Shown here: piece by piece, positions 22,362 to 32,864 of the stretch | Layout of the letters: every line of letters begins with the position of its first letter | Position numbering within the stretch: the stretch's first letter is position 1 | Assembly (NCBI RefSeq): GCF_907164915.1 | Contig: NC_061865.1 | Span: 53,836,587-53,900,586, forward strand | Direction: 5' to 3' | Origin: Impatiens glandulifera | Taxonomy: Eukaryota; Streptophyta; Magnoliopsida; Ericales; Balsaminaceae | Length of the DNA stretch: 64,000 nucleotides | Notes under the pieces: generated by a model | Told to the model about the DNA's origin: nothing | What the model saw: the letters and a program-made list of their open reading frames with translations, nothing else | Databases searched by the model: none | Translations under genes and position numbers: made by a program

Positions 22362-22879
22362 CCCATATCATATGGAATAGGGAAGGAAGTTAATTTGTTG
22401 ATTAGAGAAAAATAATATAAAGTTATTGAGAATAAGTATTTTACACGTAATCAAATATGGCAATCAAATAAGATTATTTATTTTATTTTATTTTTTTGAC
22501 ATTTTTCTCATTTATTCAGTCAAGTAGATAAGTTTGATCTAAATGGTTATATCTTCATGGTAGATTAATATTTGTGACCATATAATTTATAAAATTGAAT
22601 GTTCCATGAGAATATTGAATATGAATTGTATCACATGCATAATTGAGAATAATTAAATTATTTTTTTAATTGATTAAAATATCTATCATTATTTCTCTAG
22701 TATAAAGGAGGACAAAATTCATTAGACATATTATTCATTTAATTTTTGAATTCATGTCTTAAGATTCTTAGTGATTTGGTGTTAGGGATGACTCTCCCTA
22801 GTAGATCTTCTTAAATATTGTTCAACTGGCATTGGTGTAGTTTTTTTTTTCAATTTGTTTAACCGATAGTTAACATCAT
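22362..22879. other. 3' flank of the XTH-like gene
   Basis: AT-rich flanking DNA with no coding or repeat signal that I can support. Confidence 0.4.
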
Positions 22880-23230
22880 CACCATCTCCTTCTTGAGTGT
22901 CAACTCCATACTCAAAACTCATGGCAGGTGGAGTTGCATCCAAACTAATAGGAATTTCGGTAAAGGAACTTGCTTCTTCAACATTATCACTATCACCTGT
23001 AACTTGGTCTACACAAACACATCTCTAATTCTCACGATTTTTTTCGTCATCAAATCGATTTCATAACCTATACCCGAACTGTTCATGATCGTACGTACCC
23101 ATGAAGTTTTGACTTATCTTCAAGCTTTGACCTTTCATCGTTTGGGATATGAACGAACGCCCTATAACCAAACTCTCAAATGCTTGTAAGAGACATATCT
23201 TTCTGTTTAAACCTTAATCAGAACTTTATA
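22880..23230 (-). mobile_element. Ty1/copia pol fragment
   Basis: Reading the minus strand across frames gives FVHIPNDERSKLEDKS, then HEQFGYRL, then TKKIVRIRDV, then DQVTGDSDNVEEASS. This is the spacer between integrase and reverse transcriptase in copia polyproteins (family pattern: protein-modification loop, FLGY/FGYRLW, KIVRSRDV, acidic linker). Frameshifts and stops interrupt it. No LTRs or further domains were seen. Confidence 0.65.
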
Positions 23231-23920
23231 GTTCAATGTTGTTGTAGGAGAAAGGTTTATCAAGTCAACTACGGTTTCTGTCGCCTCCCTTATAAAAACA
23301 TGGGTAACTTCAAATGAGACAACATACACCTCAATCATTACAAGAATATTTTTCAATGTTTTTTCGAGATTTTCAGAGTTTAATTCCAGTTCTCTTTTTG
23401 GCATTTTAAATTTTTTGGTTTTTCTTACCAATAATGAGTTTCAAACCTCTCTTCCTTTAACAAAGGTAGCGACGAGGTTTCATTTCCCAATTTGGGGCCC
23501 TAGGCCTCGCTTTTATGGGATTTATTTTGGTTCTTTTTCTTCAAAAACATTCGATGGGGCTGCTCTCAGGATAATCATTTACAAACGAAAAATAGCTTGT
23601 GACCGATATCTTTTGAATTGTGTTTATTGTGAAATCGTCATTTTGTTTTTGAGAATATCACTCGAAAGGAAGCGATGCTCTTGGCTTTTGCCTCTACTTG
23701 TTTCCTAAATCCAAAATATCTGTTCTAGGATGGGATCGAGGTTTTCTTCCTTTCTCAAAAGATTTTCTTTTTCTTTTGAGGAAGGGACTGGGAGTTTTAT
23801 TTATATATTTGAGACTGGGCCTACAAATATGCGGGTTGCCTACATATCTTCTCGATTTATTTTGTATAAGAGAAGAATCATGTCTCCGTAGTTTGGACAT
23901 TGAGTCATTTGTCCATGTTG
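23231..23920. other. Unassigned sequence between copia fragment and LINE end
   Basis: Slightly richer in G+C than the flanks and holding overlapping short frames on both strands (for example 23415-23708 and 23694-23900), none of which resembles a family I know. It is probably further retroelement debris. Confidence 0.35.
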
Positions 23921-23923
23921 CAA

Positions 23924-24035
23924 GTTTTTTTTTAAATGACTTAACGTTATTTCATTAAAAAATCTCAAAAAGAGGAAAAAAACCAACAACATTGTTTGTA
24001 TCATTCCAGATAGGCCTAGAAATGATTTTTAAAGG
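23924..24035 (-). mobile_element. LINE 3' end, minus orientation
   Basis: On the minus strand it reads AAAATCATTTCTAGGCCTATCTGGAATGAT, ..., TTTAATGAAATAACGTTAAGTCATTT and then an A-run (plus-strand T-run at about 23924-23932). It resembles the 3' end of LINE copy 1 (AAAATCATTCTAGGTCTGTC..., ATGAAATGACGCTAGGTCGTTT). Only about 110 bp are left. Confidence 0.65.
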
Positions 24036-24429
24036 AAAAGAGGTCTACTGAATTATTACAAACACACAAACAGTTTTAAAGTTTTATCACACCTTAAAAT
24101 TTTCAAGTTGAGTGACTTAATTGTATGAAATTTTCCAGATAAACTTCTTTTGAGATTAGATTATGTTATACAAAACTTCTTTTGAGGTCGAACTTTAAAC
24201 CATTTTGTTAATGCTTGATACAAAATTATCTTTTAAGCGCAACGAGATTGCTTGACGCAGTGAACTCTCCTCCTTCATTCTTTGAGTTAAGTGTTTACTT
24301 TTTTAAACTGTTTTTAAAAGTTGGTTGGTTATCTGACTAACAGATTAATGGATTTGTTAACTTAACTTATTTATCTCAGGTAGGTAATGTTAGTTGATTG
24401 TGTTTAGAGGACCCCATTCTATAATAATC

Positions 24430-24463
<34 letters not shown>

Positions 24464-24654
24464 TGATTTAAAATAAGTACCATATATTTGTAAAAATTAT
24501 AATTTTTATCATATTACTTTTATAATGAGTAATGATACATGTATGTCTGACAATTATAAAAGAAAATATCTCTCATTCAAATAGTTGATTGAAAATCAAA
24601 TTTCTTTCCCATTATGAAATAACACATCATCTCCTACAAACAAATTAATCATTA

Positions 24655-24710
<56 letters not shown>

Positions 24711-24836
24711 TTTAAATAAATACCATTTATATTTGTAGAAATTATAATTTTTATCATATTACTTTTATAATGAGTAATGATACATGTCCGAGAATTATAA
24801 AAAAGTGATATCTCATTATAATAGTTGATTGAAAAT

Positions 24837-25397
24837 TTCCAATTATGGAATAACACATCAACAAACAAATTCCCAACAGTTATCATTACTCTTTTATAAT
24901 AAATAAAAATCTATATATATTTGATAAAACCTTATCTAATACAGGTTATAAATTAAATTAGATTTTGTGAATGTATCTCTAATTCATGTTTATCTTAAAA
25001 GGAAAACAATAAACATTAATAGAGATATATTTAAAAAATTAACAAATCTAAAATTTGATTTTTTTTAATCTGAATTATTAAATTATTACATATCCAAAAA
25101 CAATCTTAAACAATTTTTTCCAATTATGGAATAACACATCAACAAACAAATTCCCAACAATTATCATTACTCTTTTATAATAAATAAAAATCTATATATA
25201 TTTGATAAAACCTTATCTAATGCAGGTTATAAATTAAATTAGATTTTGTGAATGTATCTCTAATTCATGTTTATCTTAAAAGGAAAACAATAAACATTAA
25301 TAGAGATATATTAAAAAAATTAACAAATCTAAAATTTGTTTTTTTAATCTGAATTATTAAATTATTACATATCCAAAAACAATCTTAAACAATTTTA
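24837..25397. repeat. 281-bp tandem duplication inside unit C
   Basis: The block starting TTCCAATTATGGAATAACACATC at 24837 recurs from 25118 with almost no difference over 281 bp (for example AACAGTTATCATT against AACAATTATCATT). The near-identity shows the duplication is recent compared with the divergence between units A, B and C. Confidence 0.88.
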
Positions 25398-26160
25398 AAT
25401 TTATTAATAAAAATTGATTTAAAGTGTCCAACCAAAATATTGATCAAATCCTAATAAAAAAATATAATCTTATTTAATAATAGACTATATATATAATCAA
25501 ATTAATCTAGTCCACAGTAAAAATATATTAATTAAAGTTATAATATACTGAATATTGTTATAGATCGACATATTACCTTAACTTTTTATGTTTAATAATG
25601 AAATTATTTGAATTTTTTATTATTTTATATTTTTGTAATTGATATTATTTGATTAATTATTATGAAATTAGTTTATAAAAATGTTAGAATATAATTTATT
25701 TTTTAAAGTTTAATATCAGATATCTACCCAATTATTATACTAACTTAATTTTTAATAGATACAGGATTGGAAGTAAGATAAAAAATAATTAATTTATTAT
25801 CACTCATTAGTATAGACAGTCACTTTATTTTAATCAAAACATAATAAAACAATGTCATTAACTATATTAGTTGTATATGGAGGGATAGACAAATAAAATC
25901 CAAAAATGCTGAATTTTTAAATATAAATATTAATTTTTAATTCATCATATGACATTAATTTGGATTAAAATAATTAACATAAATTATAATTTTATCATAT
26001 AATATGATAAATACTTTTTAAAAAAATCTCTTTGAAGATTTGCTCAATTCTTATACAGATATATTTTAGATTTTGTGAATCATCCCCATTTCATCTTTAT
26101 AAAATATTGAATTATTTCTTAAAGTATAAAATCAAAACAAAATTGTAGGATATTGAATTT

Positions 26161-26524
26161 ATGTGCATCATGAGAATGGGAAAGATGAAGAAGGGTTGTC
26201 TAGATTTGATTTTCGTTCTTTATATAATTCTATCAGGTTAACTATTTAACCCACAAATATTTCTATATTCTACCTTTTTCATCACTGATTTTGAATATTT
26301 TTGTTCTTAATAATTTTTTAGGTATAGCTATATTGTCAACTGCGGAATCTAAAGAATCGACAACATATTCAAGCAAAAATGTCTGGTGTTCAGCAAAATG
26401 TGCATTTATTTGCGGTACTTTATCTTCACATTGCTTTAATGGAGGAGAATGTAGTTGTGATGGTCCAGGCAGGCCCTTTGTTGAATCGGCCCGATTTGAT
26501 CAAGAGATAAAGTCCCCCTCATAA
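26161..26524 (+). CDS. Defensin-like (DEFL) secreted cysteine-rich peptide C
   Basis: Two exons, 26161-26236 and 26322-26524, over an 85-bp intron splitting a Gly codon as in gene A; 92 residues. Exon 1 has the same length as in A (76 bp) and encodes a basic start plus the hydrophobic LIFVLYIILSGIAIL signal region. The mature peptide has six Cys as C-x3-C-x3-C-x7-C-x5-C-x-C (WCSAKCAFICG ... CFNGGECSC), again a compact CxxxC/CxC pattern. Both loops are one residue longer than in A, and little outside the Cys, the signal peptide and the ESK-STT segment is shared, typical of fast-evolving plant cysteine-rich peptides. Defence or reproductive signalling roles are possible; nothing here decides. 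Confidence 0.72.
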
Positions 26525-27200
26525 TTGCATTGATTCTAAAATAAAGAACTTGTGATGATGAAAATTATTGTGATCTATAAAATAAGAATCGTTAAAATAT
26601 TTTATTTTGTAGCAATGTTTTATTTTCTAGTTATTATTATTCATCCGCCAACATTAAAAAATGTCGATCTTTTTTAAGAAAGTGAAACAGAATTTCGGTT
26701 TAAGCTTTGTTTTTTCTATGAAGAAATATATACCAAATGATGTCGACTTCTTATACATAACTACAACTTAAACTATACATGTTTAAAAAAAATATGTGTT
26801 GTGTTCTAGATTTTAAATAGTCAATCTTAATTGGGGCTCCATCTTGTTTGTGTGTATAATATACAGGGATTGACCTATCATTTGTTTGTTTCATTCAAGG
26901 CTTGCCATATTTTAAAATTAAATACAAATATTTAATATGTTTTATAAATTTTAATTTTTTAAATGTGAGATTTTCATTAAATACTATGCTGAAAAGAGCT
27001 GGATAACTCTAAAAATAATTGGCACTATAAAGACCATCAATCTCAAATAGTGTAATTATTATAAATAAAAAAATTAATATTTTAGTATTTTTTAATATTA
27101 ATTTTTTTAGTGTATAATTATTATTTAAAATAATATATACATAAATTAATTAATTGATTAATGAATGACATCATTTGAAATGTACTTTTATATATGACTT

Positions 27201-28547
27201 AATTATTGCTAGAGTATATTTCACTCCACTAACAAATATTTACACCTAATTTTTCATGTAAAAATCAAGTTAACTTCTCTTAAATAATAAGCTCTTATTT
27301 TAAAAAAAATTGAATATCAATGACGTAAAATTTATTGCATCGAATACCAAACAAATTAACATGAGCTTGATAATTTTTTTAAAACTTAAAGATAGACTAA
27401 CTCAAGCATATCTTGTGACCTTATGGTCAAATGATATATTTAAATATTATATTGTGTCTGCGATTTAAAATTAAAATGTGTTAATGTTTAACTCATTTAA
27501 TAAAAATATGATGTAAAGTTAACAACATAACAAAATTGCTAGGATTAGGGCATTTATAGCAGAATCCTTAAAATGTGTTCTATCTCTATTATAAAGATAC
27601 ATAACATAAAAGTTATAAAAAAAATGCTTTATCAAATTCTCTATCCTTATAATTTTTTAGGGATGATGAACAGTGAATCCTTATATTTAGGGATTACTGT
27701 AGCATCCCTAAATAATAAAATAATATATTTTCTCTTTCATGGCTAACAATAAATATTTAAATATATATGAATAAGTAATTAAGTGGTTGAGGTAGTTGAA
27801 AAGTTAGTTGTTTTAATGAATATTTAAATGATATATGGATAAGGATAAGGAAGTTGATGTAGAATAAATATTTATATTTTGATTCTCTAAAATAAGGATA
27901 TTATTATTTTATTTTAATTTTAGGGATACAAAATAGAGAAGCTGGTACAAATGCCCTTAGACACAACTTTTTTTTTCAAAAGTCACAAGTTTTTTAATAT
28001 AAAAAGTTATGGTCATTTTAAGTGAGGATTTATTGTTCTAGGTATTAGATTCTCTTTAATGATTGTATTTCAATTTCATTAGTTCATACACAAATTATAA
28101 CATCATTCTTAGCTTAGGAATTACATATTAAAGATTGATAAACTAAAAAGTATTGAATTTTAAAGTATAACTCTGGGTGAAAAGCGCTCTTCATTTCCGT
28201 TTAATAATAATTATATTAAATGATCATTTACTTAATAATATTTATATAAATAAATTTATTTTAAAAAAAATTATAAATAAATAACATTAAACATAAATAA
28301 TATTATATACTAAATATATTTTATTTTGATACAATTAACATAATATAATATTATTTGTTTAAATTTTAAAAAAAATATGAAACAAATTTAACCAAATTAT
28401 TATAATGAAATCATTATTTTAATACATTGTTTAATTTATAATTCATAAGTGAAAGATTCACTTCTGTTTACCCGGAAATCTTTTTTATTTTATTTTTAAC
28501 CCCCGAATATAATTTAATAATAAAATATTAATGATGCCCTATCTAAT
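27201..28547. other. AT-rich DNA between unit C and the Pack-MULE
   Basis: Apart from the MITE at 27548-27956, no gene or repeat border is clear. 28200-28450 is almost pure A/T with short repeated blocks. Confidence 0.4.
27548..27956. mobile_element. Tourist/PIF-Harbinger-like MITE
   Basis: Terminal inverted repeats GGGCATTTATAGCAG and the complement of CTGGTACAAATGCCC bound 409 bp, flanked on both sides by TTA (27545-27547 and 27957-27959). The TTA target duplication and a G-rich TIR start are typical of PIF/Harbinger-derived MITEs. The interior is non-coding and carries TTTAGGGAT blocks in both orientations (27657, 27689 and 27921). Confidence 0.65.
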
Positions 28548-29200
28548 GGGAAATGTCTTCAAAGACGAGGTTATTTGACTTGGTGGTAAATTATAAATTT
28601 AATTGCGTTCGTGGTCTTTTTATTTTTTTTTTACGAAATTATCCTTGTAGCGAAACGCTAAGTGAATTAGGTTTAGTATAAATACTCTAATTTTTTCATT
28701 TCTTTCATTTTCTTTCTCTCTCTTCTCTTGTTCTCTCTTTCACGGTGGCGGTGACGGAGGCAGAGGCGGCGAGGCGGCGGTCTAACCTAAATCGATTTGC
28801 ACGGTCTTCATTTCTTTCAAACCCTAAACCAATTTACACGATCTTCATTTCTTTCAAACCCTAACCCTAAACCTATTTTGCATGCAGGTCAAGTGAAGGA
28901 TGATTCTAAAGTGTCGAAGAAGATGTTCATTTCAAACATAATTCGATTTATATTCATGTTTCCATGATATTCTCAAACCCTTCTGTTCTTATTTGGTTCA
29001 TATTATTTCATATTTGTTATTTGGTTCGTTCATATCATATTGGTTCATATTTCTGGTTCATATTTATGTCGTTGATGATATTTGCAGATAATCTCGGATC
29101 ATATGTGTTCTGTTTCAGGAAAGTTTCGCTAAGTGCTTAACGTTTCGTTAAGTACTTAGCGTTTCGTTAAGTGCTTAGCGTTTCGCTAAGTGCTTATTTA
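28548..29200 (+). repeat. Left terminal inverted repeat of the Pack-MULE
   Basis: Pairs with 31075-31748. It contains AAACCCTAA telo-box motifs (28829, 28857 and 28866 area), a promoter-like leader and, at its inner edge (29126-29197), four to five tandem copies of a ~19-bp unit TTAGCGTTTCGTTAAGTGC. The same unit also lies near the outer end (AGCGAAACGCTAAGTG at 28649). Confidence 0.75.
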
Positions 29201-29498
29201 TGAGAATGGGTCAAAATATAATGTTACAATTGGGGAAATTTCTAACTCATTGAATGAGAATTCAAGGAAAACCCGTGCATCAAATACAACAACTTTTGAC
29301 TCGAAACTAAGCAACTTTCGACTCGAAAAGAGGAAGACGACTTCTTTGATCAAATACAGGTATTCAAGTTTCAATCCTAACTGCATATTGTTCCCAACAA
29401 TCAGATAATTTCTCAAGCCATGCATGTTTCATTCATAACCGCATGTATTTCTAATAAAAATATGTATTAATGCGGTATTGTTTGTTTAATTTTGGCAG

Positions 29499-30250
29499 AA
29501 TCTAATGAAACTAGAAGAAGTGAAAACTAGACTCCACACACAGTTCGGCCGCGAACCAACACTTGTTGAATGGGCAGAGGCCACATCTAGGGAATTGAAG
29601 TCGCGGCTTAATTTCTATAACAGAAGTAGGGAGAGGCTAAAATTTGTCAATCTACGGATGGTGGTTCACATCGCTAAACAGTATCAGAATCATGGTCTCA
29701 AACTTCATGATTTGTTACAGTTACAAGCAAAACTTGAATAAATTATTTAGCTTATTTGAAAATTATTATTTTGTCTCCATCACGATCTAATTGAAAAATT
29801 GGAAAATCTTAAAATTGGAAGTGATTTTTTATTTTTTTGTTATAAGATATTCTTTGGAATCTAATACAAATTATAATGTAATTTTTTGCTTCAGTTTACT
29901 AAGATTATTTCAGGATCATAATCCAAATTTTTGTGATTTTGGGAAACATAACAAATGTAAACTTTAGACAAAAGTATACCAAAATTTCACAGACCCACAC
30001 CACACACTCACATACATATGTGCATACATCTCAATAAGAAAAAAGAAGTTTGAAAGACATTTTTGCGTGGTCATTTTTGCCAATTTAAACTGAGTCTTTT
30101 GTTGCAGGAATGGAGCATGGGTCTTCTGAAAAGTGTTCAGAAATTCAAGCCTCAAGCTGGTTGCAGGTTTGCTACTTATGCATACTGGTGGATAAGGCAA
30201 TCCATTAGGAAGGCGATTTTCCAGCACTCTAGAATGATCCGCCTTCTAAT
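29499..30250 (+). pseudogene. Captured plastid sigma-70 factor fragment (SIG6-like)
   Basis: Exon 29499-29720 starts after a good acceptor (TTTTGGCAG) and encodes KLEEVKTRLHTQFGREPTLV, then NLRMVVHIAKQYQN and LHDLLQ. Exon 30108 to about 30250 starts after TTTTGTTGCAG and encodes EWSMGLLKSVQKFKPQAGCR, then ATYAYWWIRQSIRKAIF and IRLL. These are the region 1.2/2.1-2.3 sequences of plant nuclear-encoded sigma factors that direct plastid RNA polymerase. Introns are present, so capture was at DNA level. Breaks: the donor after DLLQ reads CAG/TT instead of CAG/GT; a conserved Gly is Trp (EGSMG to EWSMG); homology stops after IRLL, so regions 3 and 4 are missing. A further exon may end at 29359, but its frame does not join. 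Confidence 0.8.
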
Positions 30251-31074
30251 AAAATATTATTCCTTTCAAGAAGCTAAAGCAAAATGGGAGCAGCCAAGGA
30301 CTTGATGCCTATGCTAACTTGGTCATATAGGAAAGGATTCTAGACTAATTGGAGAGACTATTTTTTACTTATTCCCATTTCAGTTACTGGGAAAAAATAT
30401 AGTAATCTCTTCAAAAGTTTGTTTTTTAATTGGTAATAAATTTTGTATATATGAAAACATATAATATGTAGTTCACAGATGTAATTGTAATTTTTTAGTT
30501 CATGTGGTAAAAAAGAATAATATGTTTGATAAGACTATTTGTTCTTGGTACAATTTCATTTATGTAGAGCTCTTTTATTCATTGATAGAAGTGAAGTTCT
30601 AGTTCTTTATACTGTTAAGATAAAAACAAGATCTAAAGAGGCATTTCAAGATTCAAATTTATGTAAGTGAACGGTGTATTTTTTTTCAGATTTTGATTAT
30701 ACTCCATCACGTCTTAAATATGAATGTCTTAAATATGAAATCGAATCCAAGCCATCACGGACTTAAACCAAAGGATCAAAAGTTCAATTCAGATTGGATA
30801 GTTAGATAGCTCGGATCGGTTTGTATTCTTACCCAACCAAGGTCCATTCATCATAATTCATAAGATGTGTTACCAATATTTTGTTATAAAAATTGATTGA
30901 AAGTTTAAGATTTGGTTCTCTACAATAGTTGAAAGATTAAACAACACAAATAAGAAGAACCTCTCTATTCTATTCAACTAAGAAACTAATAATGAACAAC
31001 ATCATTAGCATGAAGATTCAACCATTCAAATAAAAATTTAATCACCCCCATGAAGACTTCCCACAAGTGAAGAA

Positions 31075-31748
31075 TGCACTTAGCGAAATGCATTTAGCGA
31101 AATGCACTTAGCGAAATGCACTTAGAGAAATGCACTTAGCGAAACTTCCCTGAAACAGAACCGAGATTATCTGCAAATATCATCAATGACATAAATATGA
31201 ACAAGAAATATGAACCAATATGATATGAACGAACCAAATAACAAATATGAAACAATATGAATCAAATAACAACAGAAGGGTTTGAGAATATAATGGAAAC
31301 ATGAACATAAATTGAATTAGGTTTGAAATGAACATCTTCTTCGACACCTTAGAATCATCCTTCACCTGACCTGCATGCAAAATAGGTTAGGGTTAGGGTT
31401 TGAAAGAAATGAAGATCGTGTAAATCGATTTAGGTTTAGGGTTTGAAAGAAATGAAGATCGTGCAAATCGATTTAGGTTAGACCACCGCCTCGCCGCCTC
31501 TGCCTTTGTCGCCGCCGCCGTGAAAAAGAGAATAAGAGAAGAGAGAGAAAGAAAAATGAAAGAAATGAAAAAATTAGAGTATTTATACTAAACCTAATTC
31601 ACTTAGCGAAACGTTAAGTCCCTTAGCGTTTCGCTACAATGGTAATTTCGTCAAAAAAAAATAAAAAGACCACGAACGCAATTAAATTTATAATTTACCA
31701 CCAGGTCAAATAACCTCATCTTTGAGGTCATTTCCTCAAATTTCCCCC
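31075..31748 (-). repeat. Right terminal inverted repeat of the Pack-MULE
   Basis: Reverse complement of the left arm, with the ACTTAGCGAAATGC unit repeated five times at its inner edge (31077-31146) and again near the outer end (31602-31635). The two arms differ by scattered substitutions and small indels, so insertion is not very recent. Confidence 0.75.
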
Positions 31749-31789
31749 TCTAATTGGTTCGGAATAGAGGCATGGAATAGATAAAAAAA

Positions 31790-32690
31790 ATCTCAGGAAA
31801 TATTTTATCATTATATTTAAACTTTTCTTATAATTCTCTAATATATATATAATATTTTCAAAAAAATATATATAATTATTAAATATTATATTGTGTCTTT
31901 ACCATTCAAGTTAAAACAAGGTTAAGAGGACTTATTTTGAATAAAAGATAAGATAGAGTCAATACTATTCGATTTGTTTTACTTCTAGTTTGATTTCATT
32001 TTCGTGAAATATCATTTATACTATATTTTTTTTTTGAGTAAAAAATTGTACTGTAAAATAATTTTTTATATAATATATTAAAAATTCATATTCTTATAAA
32101 AAAAATAAAGTTAAAATTATAATAAAATATAAATAAATATATTTGTGATGTTATATATTTAATTGTGTATATTAGCGTTTATGACAAAATAAGGTGATAT
32201 CGGGACGGATGACACAAATATCATCTCGATCAACTAACAATCAAATCGGTTGACAATTCAAATACGAAATTGCGGGTCAAATTATAATTGTCATCCTTAA
32301 ACACACTACCATCACTTCGACTTAAAGTGTTCTAAGTAAGAATTGAACTCACTCTACCAAAGTAGTCCAGTGGTAAAAGTTGACTTAAGAAACCGAAAAG
32401 TCACGAATTTAATTTCATTTAGAGCACTTTAAGTTTAAGCGGGGCTCATGGATATGGGGTGTCACGCTAGTTATTCTTTTAATTCCAAAAAAAAAAATGG
32501 AAGTCGTGATCTTTGTTCTTTTAGACCCACCCTTACGCATTTCATTAATTCATTTAATTCCATTGTCACAACTAAATGGTAAAATTCGTTAGAAAAAAAC
32601 AATTCAGTTCAAGTTATACATTATTGTCATAATTAGTGAATAAATAACTAAACTAGCTATAAAACAGATCATCAACCTTTCTATTAGAAA
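31790..32690 (+). repeat. Segmental repeat unit C, right part
   Basis: 32140-32345 matches the end of unit B at 17620-17850 (TGATATCGG, ACACAAATATCATCTCGATCAA, CTCATCCTTAAACACACTA). 32610-32660 matches 17845-17895 (AGTTATACATTATTGTC, AACTAGCTATAAAA). 31930-32060 matches unit A around 12440-12600. This resumes the unit broken near 27200. A SINE-like insert (32349-32610) separates the two blocks. Confidence 0.7.
32349..32480 (+). mobile_element. tRNA-derived SINE-like insert
   Basis: Begins near TAGTCCAGTGG (32360-32370), a perfect A box. A degenerate B box follows (CACGAATTTAATTTC) and then ACTTTAAGTTTAAGCGGGGCTCATGG. The last part resembles 48780-48840 (TTCGATTCCACTTAG..., TTAAGTTGAAGTGGGGCCATG), so both belong to one family. 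Unit B lacks this insert. Confidence 0.55.
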
Positions 32691-32864
32691 AACCTCAAAA
32701 TCATAAAAATATATATATATCACAACACAAGAGGGGATTAGAAGACCAGTGATAAGGGGAGTCTCATCTTCCAAAAGAGGTGGATGATATAAAAAGAAAT
32801 CTTCTCGGCCTAGTTTTAAGAATTATAGAGAAATCGCATTTCCAAAACACTTAAGTCAAGTACA

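Larger units (their letters stand above)
24430..27200 (+). repeat. Segmental repeat unit C, left part
   Basis: Matches unit A from its upstream region (TTGTAAAAATTATAATTTTTAT and ATAATGAGTAATG blocks) through the defensin-like gene to about 27190. There the match breaks; it resumes around 31800-32690. The ~4.6 kb between holds a MITE and a Pack-MULE-like element, so unit C was split by insertions. The opening block is itself doubled (24462 and 24709), with (TA)n runs at 24431-24460 and 24658-24706. Confidence 0.75.
28548..31748. mobile_element. Pack-MULE-like element with ~650-bp terminal inverted repeats and captured sigma-factor exons
   Basis: The left arm (28548 to about 29200) is the diverged reverse complement of the right arm (about 31075 to 31748). 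Shared blocks include the outer end GGGAAAT, the GAGGTTATTTGAC block, TTGCGTTCGTGGTC, the CTCTAATTTTTTCATTTC leader, the GGCGGCGAGGCGG tract and AAGAAGATGTTCATTTCAAA. The flanks CCTATCTAAT (28538-28547) and CCCCTCTAAT (about 31745-31754) resemble a 10-bp target duplication with two changes. Long TIRs and a 9-11-bp TSD are hallmarks of Mutator-like elements. The interior has no transposase but holds exons and introns of a host gene, which defines a Pack-MULE. Confidence 0.75.

Noticed and set aside
24596..24886. 96-codon minus-strand frame with a Tyr-Ile run
   Set aside because: Created by the (TA)n microsatellite; not a gene.
28800..28880. Interstitial telomere repeat
   Set aside because: AAACCCTAA occurs only as one to two units at a time; these are telo-box-like motifs in the MULE arm, not a telomeric array.
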